The translations under genes and the position numbers were made by a program. The notes under the pieces were generated by a model. That model was not told the origin of the DNA. It did not search any database and worked only from the letters and a program-made list of their open reading frames with translations. A stretch of DNA of 42,331 nucleotides from Oscillospiraceae bacterium (GTDB lineage Bacteria; Bacillota; Clostridia; Oscillospirales; Ruminococcaceae). The number at the start of each line of letters is the position of its first letter. Within the stretch, counting starts at the first letter, position 1. Positions 33,106 to 41,400 of this stretch are shown one piece after another. Location of the stretch: assembly GCA_009784625.1 (NCBI GenBank), contig WRBI01000020.1, positions 1 through 42,331 on the forward strand. Direction: 5' to 3'.

Positions 33106-34524
33106 ATGTCAGAGTCCAGTGACAAGAAAGAACACGCCGCCCCGCAAAGCAAGGCAAGAATTACGGTGAATGTCGTGCGCCAAAAGCACGAAGCCGAAAT
33201 GTTGATTGAGCGCACAGGCACCAACACGGTTGACCCAACACACGAGGAGTTAGCCGCCGCCTTGGCTGAAAAAGGCATTGTCGCCGGGATCAAAGAAGAC
33301 CTCTTGCTCCGGCTTGCCGCCGACCCCGTCTACAACGAAAAGCTGATCGTCGCGGTAGGCAAGCGCCCTGAAGTCGGTAAGCCGGGTGAGTTGCGCTATA
33401 AGATAAGGACCACCCGTGAGCTAAAGCCGGCTTTGCGCGAAGACGACACGGTCGACTACAAAGACTTGGGCTACACAAACAATGTAGAAGCCGGGCAGGT
33501 CTTGGTTGAGATCATTCCGCCCACCAAAGGCGAAGACGGATTCGATGTTTTGGGTGCAAAAATCGAAGGTATTTTCGGCAAAGAAACCACCTCACCCAAA
33601 GGCGCTGGAACCGACTTGGACCAAGCGGGCAACCTGGTCGCTTTGGTCGCCGGCAACGCCACCTTCAACAAAGGCGTCATCAGTATTCAAGAAGTGCTCA
33701 AAATCAAAGGCAGCATCGACAACTCAACCGGTGACATTGATTTTGCCGGTGACATCATGATTTCCGGGGATGTATCAGCCGGCTTTCGGGTTACTTCGCG
33801 CTCAAATATAACCGTTAAAGGGATTGTAGAAGGCGCCCACCTGAAAGCAAAGGGAGACATCATAATCGGTGAGGGCATAAACGGGATGAACAGCGGCACT
33901 TTGACCGCCGGGGGAAACATTCGGGCCAGGTTTATGCAAAACTGTACGGTTAGGGCCGGGCGGGATATTTACGCCGATACCATTATGCACGCTGATTTGG
34001 AATGTGACGGAGATGTCGAGCTAAACGGCAAGCGCGGCGTTCTGATCGGCGGGAGTACAACCATCGCGGGCAAGCTGGTTGCCAAGGGCATCGGAACCCC
34101 AAATCATGCTGCTACCAATGTCGTAATGGGCGGCGGCAGTATCACAAAACAACATGAGTATGTAAAGTTAGGCGAGAGCATCAAGCAAATAGACGCCGAC
34201 ATCACCAAGCTGGTTCAAATTCTCAACCGCTTCGACGGCCTGCAAAAGAAAGGGGCGCTTGCCCCGAGCCAACGGGACACAGCCGAGCAGGTTCGTCAAA
34301 ACTACAACGCACTGACCGAACAGCGGAAAGCCGCGGTGGCCGAGTTAGAAGAAGCCGGGCTGGCCAGGTTGGTGAGTTCGGGCGGCAGTTACGTTGAGTG
34401 CAAAGGCCGGGTGCACACCGGGGTCAAGTTCGTATTTGGCCCGCTCACCTTTAATGTGCAGGCCGGGTTTGTCAACAGCCGGATCGGGGTAATCAGCGGT
34501 GAGGTCGCGGTATCCTCGCTCTAA
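33106..34524 (+). CDS. FapA family (DUF342) flagellar assembly protein
   Basis: 472-aa DUF342/FapA protein. The N-terminal domain (about 20-165) contains a Glu-rich part and the DFA-like ALREDDTVDYKDLGY. Residues about 195-330 form a right-handed beta-helix of repeats such as GDIMISGDVSAGFRVTSRSNITVKGIVEGAHLKAKGDIIIGEGI. A coiled coil follows (LGESIKQIDADITKLVQILNRF). In Vibrio vulnificus FapA is needed for polar flagellation, as I recall. Here it is co-transcribed with rod genes. Shine-Dalgarno AAAGGGGGG. Confidence 0.9.
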   Translation: MSESSDKKEHAAPQSKARITVNVVRQKHEAEMLIERTGTNTVDPTHEELAAALAEKGIVAGIKEDLLLRLAADPVYNEKLIVAVGKRPEVGKPGELRYKIRTTRELKPALREDDTVDYKDLGYTNNVEAGQVLVEIIPPTKGEDGFDVLGAKIEGIFGKETTSPKGAGTDLDQAGNLVALVAGNATFNKGVISIQEVLKIKGSIDNSTGDIDFAGDIMISGDVSAGFRVTSRSNITVKGIVEGAHLKAKGDIIIGEGINGMNSGTLTAGGNIRARFMQNCTVRAGRDIYADTIMHADLECDGDVELNGKRGVLIGGSTTIAGKLVAKGIGTPNHAATNVVMGGGSITKQHEYVKLGESIKQIDADITKLVQILNRFDGLQKKGALAPSQRDTAEQVRQNYNALTEQRKAAVAELEEAGLARLVSSGGSYVECKGRVHTGVKFVFGPLTFNVQAGFVNSRIGVISGEVAVSSL

Positions 34525-34539
34525 AAACCTTGTTCATAA

Positions 34540-34692
34540 ACGAGAAAAACCGGCGGGAAGACCATCGTTCTGGTGCGTTTGGGCTGTGAACAGCACGCCG
34601 CGTTAGAACAACAGGGCAAGGCCATCCTCGAAATCGTTCGAGCCGATCTCCCCGTGGCCAAGCCGCCGGGTACGGGCATGACGAGCGTGTAG
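34540..34692 (+). pseudogene. Possible gene remnant (50 codons)
   Basis: An open frame of 50 codons (34540-34692, ends TAG) between fapA and the hemerythrin gene uses the C/G-ending codons typical of the region (GGKTIVLVRLGCEQHAAL, then EQQGKAILEIVRADLP). It has no start with a ribosome binding site and matches nothing I know. It may be the 3' remnant of a lost gene or chance. Confidence 0.3.
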
Positions 34693-34788
34693 AGGAACTT
34701 AAGAGCATACTGAGATTTGAATAACACTGAAAAACCCAAGTTAGAAATATGCCTTTAAAGAGTAACGAAAACAGATAGAGGGAAAATC

Positions 34789-35214
34789 ATGTCGAGCCAA
34801 AAATATGGTATTGCATGGGATGATCGCTTTAAAATTGGGAACTACGAGATAGACGAACAACATCGCAAGCTATTCGAAGCTCTGGGAGAAATTATCTCTT
34901 ACTGCGAGAACAACACCGACGCAGACAAACTGCACATTACTTTGGATTATTTGGTTCAATATACTGTTCAGCATTTCCATGATGAAGAAGCTGTGCAAGT
35001 TCGATATGGCTATCCGGAATATCACAAACACAAACAGCTTCATGAAGCTTTTAAAGAAACCGTCGGAGGCCTTGTATCTAAATTCGATCAAAATGGCTCA
35101 TCAGCTGAACTAAGCAGTGATGTAAATAAAGTTATAGTGCATTGGATTGCTTCTCATATTCTTGGTGAAGATAAAAAAATTGGTGCGCATATACAAAAAG
35201 CAACAAGTCGTTAA
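34789..35214 (+). CDS. Bacteriohemerythrin family protein
   Basis: 141-aa four-helix diiron O2-binding protein. The metal ligands fit the family spacing: H25 (IDEQHRKLF), H62 and E66 (HFHDEE), H81 and H85 (KHKQLH), and H-x4-D in HILGED near the end. Such proteins carry or sense oxygen and are common in motile anaerobes. Codons are much more A/T-ending than in neighbours, suggesting later acquisition. Start ATG 34789 with AGAGGG upstream. A bidirectional terminator follows. Confidence 0.94.
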   Translation: MSSQKYGIAWDDRFKIGNYEIDEQHRKLFEALGEIISYCENNTDADKLHITLDYLVQYTVQHFHDEEAVQVRYGYPEYHKHKQLHEAFKETVGGLVSKFDQNGSSAELSSDVNKVIVHWIASHILGEDKKIGAHIQKATSR

Positions 35215-35279
35215 AAAGGCGTACCGATCATAAAGCGGCGATACATCTACGCGGATAGAACACAACGGCATAAACAAAA

Positions 35280-35308
35280 CCGAATGGCAAAGACGCCATT
35301 CGGTTTTT
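35280..35308. terminator. Bidirectional terminator between hemerythrin gene and cheD
   Basis: Perfect 9-bp stem CCGAATGGC (35280-35288) / GCCATTCGG (35295-35303) with TTTTT on the right and AAAAC on the left, so it can serve both converging genes. Confidence 0.9.
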
Positions 35309-35366
35309 ATGATGTGATTCATAAACACAAAAGCCCGATTTCTTTACGCTTTTAAGTACACAGCGT

Positions 35367-35864
35367 TTAGAGCTCTTTTACGTTTTTGTTCAGCGATTTA
35401 ACTGTCATGATGCCGGTGGCCGGGTCAAACAAGACAGTGCGCCCGTAGTTGGAAAGCACATCTTTTGCGATGATCGGAATCCCGATTTTCTGTAAAATCG
35501 CGGTGACTGCCTGTACATTGCGCTGACCGATCTGCCACATGTCGTTGCTGGCCGTGCCTCCGGTCTGACCGGCGCCGAACATCTGTGCCCCCCCCGCGAT
35601 TTTGGCCTTCAGCCGGGTGCGGGACGCGCCCTTTCTCTCCATCTTTTTGATTAGGTCAGGGATGGCGGTGTCCGCGAACTTCATGACGTTTAGATCTCCG
35701 GTGACTGCGGCGCTGGAGGGCAGCATGATATGGCTAAGCCCGCCGACCCGGGTGATGGGGTCAAGCAGACAGATACCCACGCAAGAGCCGAGCGCGTAAG
35801 TGATCAAAGTGTCAGGTGGGTTAGCCAGCTTAAGATCAGAAATACCAACTGTTATTGAAGCCAT
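35367..35864 (-). CDS. cheD: Chemoreceptor glutamine deamidase CheD
   Basis: 165-aa CheD, which deamidates receptor glutamines and binds CheC. The catalytic pair C28 (ALGSCVGICLLD) and H45 (GGLSHIMLP) is present, with T22 nearby. The central MKFADTAIPDLIKKMERKGASRTRLKAKIAGGAQMF and NDMWQIGQRNVQAV motifs are characteristic. ATG 35864 lies 1 nt after the cheC stop, so the two genes are coupled. CheD output depends on CheC and CheY-P in the Bacillus system. Confidence 0.96.
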   Translation of the reverse strand: MASITVGISDLKLANPPDTLITYALGSCVGICLLDPITRVGGLSHIMLPSSAAVTGDLNVMKFADTAIPDLIKKMERKGASRTRLKAKIAGGAQMFGAGQTGGTASNDMWQIGQRNVQAVTAILQKIGIPIIAKDVLSNYGRTVLFDPATGIMTVKSLNKNVKEL

Positions 35865-35865
35865 A

Positions 35866-36483
35866 TTACGAAATCCCCAACTTTGATAACATTAAGCTGA
35901 GAGAAGTGGGCTCAGCAAACAGAATCATGTTGCTGGCTACGCTCTCAGATACGCTCTGGAAGTTTTCTTCGATGAACAGAACCCGATCACCCACGGCGCC
36001 GAACTTGATAAGCGGCATACTGAGCAGTGCACCGGCCATATCGATGCTAACTTCGGGCACCGACATATGAATATCCAGCCCGGTCAGCTCAGAGATTGAC
36101 TTGACATAAGCGGCCGAGAGGATGTTGCCAACCTCGCGAATGGCCGAAAGCGCCATCTCGTCCATCTCATCAAAACTCGCGAACGCTTCACCCATCAGCG
36201 CGTTTAACATCAAGTGGGCAAAGTCTTTGTTGAGCAGGAACATGACCATCCCGTCAATCTCACCGGTCAGGCTGAGCAGTACGCCATAAGTCAAAGTCTC
36301 GGGCCCGCCCATCGCGTCAGTTACGCTGTTGAAATCAAGCAGCTGCACTTTCGGCAGAGCAATGTCGATGGGTTGTCCGAGCATGACCGAAAGAGAGGTG
36401 GCCGCGTTTCCTGCGCCGATGTTGCCGATCTCACGCAGTACATCCATGTGCATATCGTTTAGATCTTCGTACCTGATACCCAT
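35866..36483 (-). CDS. cheC: CheY-P phosphatase CheC
   Basis: 205-aa CheC. Two phosphatase sites of E-x2-N type are visible: LREIGNIGAGNAAT (about 14-28) with the following P, and IREVGNILSAAYVK (about 115-128). It removes phosphate from CheY-P and regulates CheD. Start ATG 36483 follows GGGAGG; the longer frame upstream lacks family similarity. Promoter at 36604-36632. Confidence 0.96.
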   Translation of the reverse strand: MGIRYEDLNDMHMDVLREIGNIGAGNAATSLSVMLGQPIDIALPKVQLLDFNSVTDAMGGPETLTYGVLLSLTGEIDGMVMFLLNKDFAHLMLNALMGEAFASFDEMDEMALSAIREVGNILSAAYVKSISELTGLDIHMSVPEVSIDMAGALLSMPLIKFGAVGDRVLFIEENFQSVSESVASNMILFAEPTSLSLMLSKLGIS

Positions 36484-36603
36484 TGTGAATCCTCCCAAAC
36501 GGATGGAAAATAATGACATAAAAGCATTGATCTTGCGTTTGTTTAAAGACAAGCGGCGCAGCTTAGCGCAACTTTTGAATTGTGCGTCAAGTTTGTTAAA
36601 TAG

Positions 36604-36632
36604 ATTATATCACACAAACACGTCTGATGCAA
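36604..36632 (-). promoter_or_regulatory. Extended -10 sigma-A promoter of cheC-cheD
   Basis: Minus strand: TTGCAT (36627-36632), 17 nt, TGA-TATAAT (-10 at 36604-36609). Extended -10 perfect, -35 weak. Leader about 115 nt to cheC. Confidence 0.72.
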
Positions 36633-36898
36633 AAGCAAAATATGAATTTTTCGCGATTTCGTAAATTTTTTTGCGGAATACTTATCCTGTTGGGCAAATA
36701 TGTCGTTTATATGTTGGCCAGAAAATGTAAAACACGCGATATTATAGGCATATTCACCGAATCAACAACACCCACTTAGCTTTCGCTAAGCTGCTGTAAA
36801 CCGCGCAGGAATTGGAAATTTTTAGTCTTGGATCAACTGTGAACACGAGTTTGCACCGGCTTAGAAAAAAAGTGAGCCGGAAAACTGTGGCTGTCGTC

Positions 36899-36927
36899 TT
36901 TACAAAGGTCGAAAAAGGGAATATAAT
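36899..36927 (+). promoter_or_regulatory. Strong sigma-A promoter of the parA-comFB-GLUG operon
   Basis: TTTACA (36899-36904), 17 nt, TATAAT (36922-36927): 11 of 12 consensus bases. Start near 36934. Confidence 0.82.
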
Positions 36928-36933
36928 AGACAT

Positions 36934-37114
36934 AAGCCTGTATAAGGCTTGTTCTTTTGTTTTACCTGAGCCGGTATATATCTAAGGCTATCCCTACAGT
37001 CCGGTGAAACACAGGGCAAAAGCCGGGAAAACCGTTCGCGATTGGGCAACGGGTATAGTGGCCGGAGTTGTGTAAAAAATAACATCTGTGACAGACGCTA
37101 AGGGGAAATGGAAT
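36934..37114 (+). ncRNA. Candidate structured 5' leader RNA of the ParA-like gene
   Basis: The ~180-nt leader contains AAGCC-tgtat-aaGGCTT followed by a U-rich stretch (terminator-like, about 36934-36964). Next come AGCC/GGCT (about 36969-36991) and an outer TCCGG/CCGGA pair enclosing GGC-aaaa-GCC and CCGTT/AACGG hairpins (about 37001-37073). I could not match it to a known riboswitch (no c-di-GMP-I, cobalamin or ydaO consensus). An unassigned cis-regulatory RNA is possible. Confidence 0.4.
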
Positions 37115-37876
37115 ATGGCCAGGGTAATATCTGTGACCAACCAAAAGGGCGGTGTTGGAAAGACCACGACCTCCCTTGCTCTTGCGGCCGGTTTTATGAG
37201 AAAAGGCTACCGGACACTCGCTGTCGATATGGACCCGCAAGGCAACCTCAGCTTTGGGCTGGGCGGGGACAGCGACGACGGCCCGACTGTCTACGATCTC
37301 TTAAAAGGGGATGTTCATCCGCGCTTTGCCGTACAGCGAACCAGCAGCGTCGACCTGATTTCTTCAAACATTCTGCTTTCGGGGGTTGAGCTTGAGTTCA
37401 CCCAAACCGGGCGGGAATACCTGCTCAAAAACGCGCTGGCGAACTTGCGGGACAAGTACGATTACGTGGTGATTGACACCCCGCCCGCTTTGAGTATTTT
37501 GACGGTCAATGCCTTCGCCGCTTCCGATTATGTGGTTATCCCGATGGTCGCGGATATCTTCAGCTTGCAGGGAATCGCCCAGCTGAGCGACACCATCATG
37601 CGGCTGCGCCAAGCCTGTAACCCCGAATTGATTATTGGGGGCATATTGCTCTCCAAATACGACGGGCGGACTGTGTTGAGCAAGCGGATCAAAGAAACCG
37701 CCGAGATGGTCGCGGGCCAGGTCGGCACTCGCCTGTTTAAAACGACGATCCGCAATTCGATTGTCATACCCGAATCCCAAACCAATCAAGTGAGCATGTA
37801 TGAATACGCATCCAGAAATCCGGCCGTAAAAGACTACGCCGCCTTTGTGCAGGAGCTTCTGGCCGAGGGGGTCTAG
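37115..37876 (+). CDS. ParA/Soj-family ATPase
   Basis: 253-aa P-loop ATPase of the ParA/MinD superfamily. Deviant Walker A K11-GGVGK16-TT, Walker A' with D40 (VDMDPQGN), Walker B with D121 (YVVIDTPP). It resembles chromosomal Soj/ParA rather than FlhG/MinD: no C-terminal membrane-targeting helix is seen. No parB gene or parS-like 16-mer is visible beside it. Start ATG 37115 (MARVISVTNQKGG). It heads an operon with a ComFB-domain gene (5 nt gap) and a large membrane protein; its cargo may be that protein (inference). Confidence 0.9.
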   Translation: MARVISVTNQKGGVGKTTTSLALAAGFMRKGYRTLAVDMDPQGNLSFGLGGDSDDGPTVYDLLKGDVHPRFAVQRTSSVDLISSNILLSGVELEFTQTGREYLLKNALANLRDKYDYVVIDTPPALSILTVNAFAASDYVVIPMVADIFSLQGIAQLSDTIMRLRQACNPELIIGGILLSKYDGRTVLSKRIKETAEMVAGQVGTRLFKTTIRNSIVIPESQTNQVSMYEYASRNPAVKDYAAFVQELLAEGV

Positions 37877-37880
37877 CGTT

Positions 37881-38285
37881 TTGGTTAAAAAAGATTTTGA
37901 CAAAGAAAAAATGTACAGTAAAATCATGCCCTCTATCGTTACTCCGCCGCCCAGCCAGGAGCCGCCGGATAAAGATGAGGTTCCCGGTGAAGAAGAAGAA
38001 ATCCCGGCCAGAGGGCGCCAGCAGTATATTCTCAGGAATTTTATCGAAGACTTGGTAATGGACAAGCTTGACCACACAATCTTGATGCTCAGGGGCTGTG
38101 AGTGCGAGTGGTGTAAAAAAGATGTGATGGCCAAAGCCCTAAACGAGTTGCCCGCCGCGTACACTGTAATAGAGCCCTCCGACCTGCATGAAACGGTGGG
38201 CGCGCTGCGCGCGAACTATGAGGTAAAGGTTTCCTCCGCCCTCATCAAAGCAGTACAGGCCGTAAAGTCAAACCCGAGACACTAA
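37881..38285 (+). CDS. ComFB-domain protein
   Basis: 134-aa protein. After a Pro/Glu-rich N-terminus (about 20-45) comes a ComFB-like domain: NFIEDLVMDKLDHTIL, then C73-x-C75-x2-C78 and KKDVMAKALNELPAAY, the typical C..C..D(I/V)xAxALNxLPxxY motif. ComFB was found in the Bacillus competence operon. Related proteins have been reported to bind cyclic dinucleotides (from memory). Start: TTG 37881 with GAGGGGG 9 nt upstream; ATG 37911 is the alternative. It lies between the ParA-like and GLUG genes. Confidence 0.78.
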   Translation: MVKKDFDKEKMYSKIMPSIVTPPPSQEPPDKDEVPGEEEEIPARGRQQYILRNFIEDLVMDKLDHTILMLRGCECEWCKKDVMAKALNELPAAYTVIEPSDLHETVGALRANYEVKVSSALIKAVQAVKSNPRH

Positions 38286-38286
38286 T

Positions 38287-38404
38287 CAGTTGACAATTGA
38301 CAATGTACAGTTGACAATTGTGGAGCCCGCTACGCGGACGTAATTTAAAATCATCGCAAAGCGATACATTTATTGTCAATTGTCAATTGTTAATTGTCAA
38401 TTGC
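38287..38404 (+). repeat. Interspersed TTGACA-rich palindromic element, copy D
   Basis: CAGTTGACAATTGACAATG-type left end, CCCGC-tac-GCGGAC hairpin, AATTTAAAAT linker, ATCGC-aaa-GCGAT hairpin, TTGTCAATTGTCAATTG-type right end. It begins 2 nt after the comFB stop and ends beside the GGAGG of the next gene. Confidence 0.95.
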
Positions 38405-38417
38405 CCGGAGGATTCGT

Positions 38418-41400
38418 ATGGCAGAAAAACCCCGTCTCAAGGAAACGGATGAAATATTCAGCAGTGTGGGCAAGGGTTCTGTCCGCGCAAAAGCGCCCGC
38501 AGAGCAAGAACCGGAACGGCAGCAGCAATCACAGCCGGACCGGGGCGGGCGCGAGGCCGGTGAGCAGCCCGACAAGGCCCCGCTGATCGAGAGCCTGTTT
38601 GATCTTGACCAGCCCCAGGCCGGTCGGGCCTCCCGGCGGGCCGCGCGCGGCCGTGGAAAAAAAGGCGCGTCCGATATCGAGCCAAAAGTCGACCGCAGGC
38701 CTCTAAACTTTGGAAAGTACGGTTTGGGCAGTGACAATGACAAAGAAGACGAGGGGCAAAGCCCGCCCAAAAAAACGAAAGCCCCCGCGGCGAAGCCTGC
38801 GCCCGAGCCGGCTCCTGCGCCGGTTACCCCGCCGGAACCCCCGCCGGAACCCCCGCCGCCCCCGCCCCCTGAACCGGCAATGGCAATGGCTGCCGCCGAG
38901 GAGGAAGAGCGCCGGTCCCGCCCGCGGCGCCGAGCCGGCGAGCCGGCGTCCGCACCGCAAATCAGGCGGGTCAGCCCGCCCGCAAACCCGGAACCGGAAG
39001 CCCCGGCCCCGGATATACAAACGCGCCCCGCCGCCCCGGCCGATCCGCCGCCCTCTTACCATTTTGAAGAAGAGATTGGGCCGGTTATCCAGCCCTTTGT
39101 ATTTGAAGATTTCGAAGAACCGGCCCCCCCGCCGCCGCCCCCGCCGGCCGAAAAACCCCGGGAGCCGAAAGTCGTTCGCGCGGTCAAGCCCGAGCCGCCC
39201 AAAAAACAAGAAGAACCCGAACCGCCCCCGGTTATGGAAGCACCGGAAATCCCGCCCGAAGAACAGCCGAAAAAACGCTCAAAGCCGCCGACCGCCGGCC
39301 GAAACCCCGAGCGTGAGCGGGACCAAATTCTACAAGAGCTTTCCAGCCAATTCGACGAAGCTTTCAGCCAGGCCTTTGAGGGCGGCGCGAAAGAGGTAAC
39401 AAAACAAGAAAAGCGAGGCAGGCCGATCCGTGGAAAGGGTGTGGCCAAAGCAAGTGCGCCGGTTGATCTGATTGACGACACACCGCCCCCCCCGCCTCCG
39501 CCGGCCGAAATCGAGGACCCGCAGGCCGACCTTGAGGCCGACAGCTTCTTGAGAGAATTCGCCGAACAGATTCAAGAGGAAGAAGATACCCGAACCGAGC
39601 TGTTTAAAGATACGCTGGCTGAAAAATTCGAGCGGGAACGCGCCCGATATCTCAAGGAGCTGGGAATCGAGGACGGCCCGCAGGTCGACGAAGAGCCAAA
39701 AACGTTTACTCCGCCCGCGGTTCGGCGGCTGGACTTGCAAATTGAGCCGGAAATGCACGTCAGCGCGGACGACGCCCCGCCAAAACCGGTTGAGCGCCCG
39801 GTGACCTACTCCCGGATGGGTCAGGTTCGCCCGCAAGCGCCGGCCGGGGAAGCGCTTTCGCCCGCACAGCCCAAAGTCACGCAAAAACCAAAGGCAAAAG
39901 CCGCAGCCGCCAGGAATGAGAAGAAGTCAACCGAAGAGCTGTTGATCGAGCTGGCCTTTCAAAAGACGGAGGCTAGCTTAAACGCGGGCAGCCGCCCGCC
40001 CCCCCGCCCGATGGAAGGGGTTCCGGTCAAGATCGAGGCGCCGCCGCCCGAGCCGGTCATCTTCGAACCTGAACCTCAAGTGAGCTTCTGGAAACAATAC
40101 CGCAATATCATATTGATCTCTTCGGCGGCGGCTATGTTTTTGCTCATTCCGCTTATCGTGCTTATTGTCAGCATGATTCGCCCGAATGAGGGGATCGAAC
40201 TTTTGCCCCCGGTTGAAATCGGCGAGAGCGAACAGGTCGCCGGTACTCTGCAAGCCAACCAGAGCCACAACTTTGAAACGCGGGAGGTCTTCGAAAACAT
40301 CTACATCCGGCGGCCGGACATCTCCATTCGCAACGCGACCGTCAACAGCATCCTGCTTATCGAGGGGATCGCTTCGCCGGGTGAAATCCGGCTGGAGGAT
40401 ATAGACGTAGGCGGTGCGATCCACCTGAGCACCGGTGAGGTAGACCGGCTTGTCCTGCACAATGTACAGACCCCGCGGCTGGTTATCCACAACGATGAGC
40501 ACTTTACCTCAGCCGTTACGGTCAGCGGGAACACCGCCATTGACACGGTTGAGGTTCGCACAAACGCCACAATCAACCGGCAGCCCATGCATGGGGCGGA
40601 CGGCGGCCAGGGTGTGCAAAACATCCTGCTCTCAGCCGCGCCCAGCGTATCCTCCATGCTCACCGTCAACCTGAACGGACTGGAACTGCCATCCCTGCAA
40701 AGCAGCAGTGACGCCGTCATCGGGGTCGGGGACGGCACACGGATCGAGCGGATGACCAGTGAGGGGGCCATATCGATCAGCGGCAATGGCCGGATATCCC
40801 ACTTTTCAGCCGGGCCGCGCGGCCCGGGGGACGGCACAATTCTGCGGCTTGAGATGGGGGTTACACACCTGGCCATTCGCGGGCCGGGGGATCTGATTGT
40901 GCACAGCGAGATCGACTCAGTGACCGCTTCCGACCATCTGACCATCAGCGGCAGCGGGAACATCGCAAGCCTTATGCTCAACCAGCCGATGGCCCCCGGG
41001 CGGCTGCAGGTCGGCATTTACGGCAGTGTGAGGGTCAACGCGCTGGTCGCGAACGCCGAAGCGCTGCTGCGGGTGAGTGAACAGGGGATGATCAATCACT
41101 TAACCGCCAATCAGTCGGTTTACGCGCTGGGCAATCCGGTCAACCGCCTGGTTGTCAACGCGAACGATGTGATTTACGAAAACGAGCCCAATGGAATTGA
41201 TGTAACAAGCGGGATTCGCCCGCCCGAAACGGTGGCCGCCAACCCCAACCTGGATTTGACTTTGCACACAAATCAAGTGAGTGCCCCACCCGACACAGCC
41301 GCCGACGACATCAGCACAGTTTGCGGCCACACGCGTGAGAGCGGCGGGTTCCTGGAAGGCGACGGCTCGGCAAGCAACCCGTTCCGGGTATCTACCCCCG

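Larger units (their letters stand above)
36484..37114. other. Control region between cheC and the ParA-like gene
   Basis: 631 bp without a gene. It holds the leftward cheC promoter, hairpins CTTAGC-tttc-GCTAAG (36775-36790) and CCGGCT/AGCCGG (about 36856-36880), the rightward sigma-A promoter (36899-36927), then a ~185-nt leader with strong folding potential. Confidence 0.75.

Noticed and set aside
36990-37080. c-di-GMP-I (GEMM) or cobalamin riboswitch in the parA leader
   Set aside because: Fragments such as CACAGGGCAAA and CCGGTGAAAC look suggestive, but the other invariant blocks of both classes are missing.
37115-37876. FlhG (flagellar number regulator) identity for the ParA-like gene
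   Set aside because: No C-terminal amphipathic membrane helix or flhF neighbour; sequence looks like Soj/ParA.
3472-38404. CRISPR array or transposase-carrying insertion sequence for the four-copy element
   Set aside because: Copies are far apart, not regularly spaced, and contain no reading frame or spacer structure.
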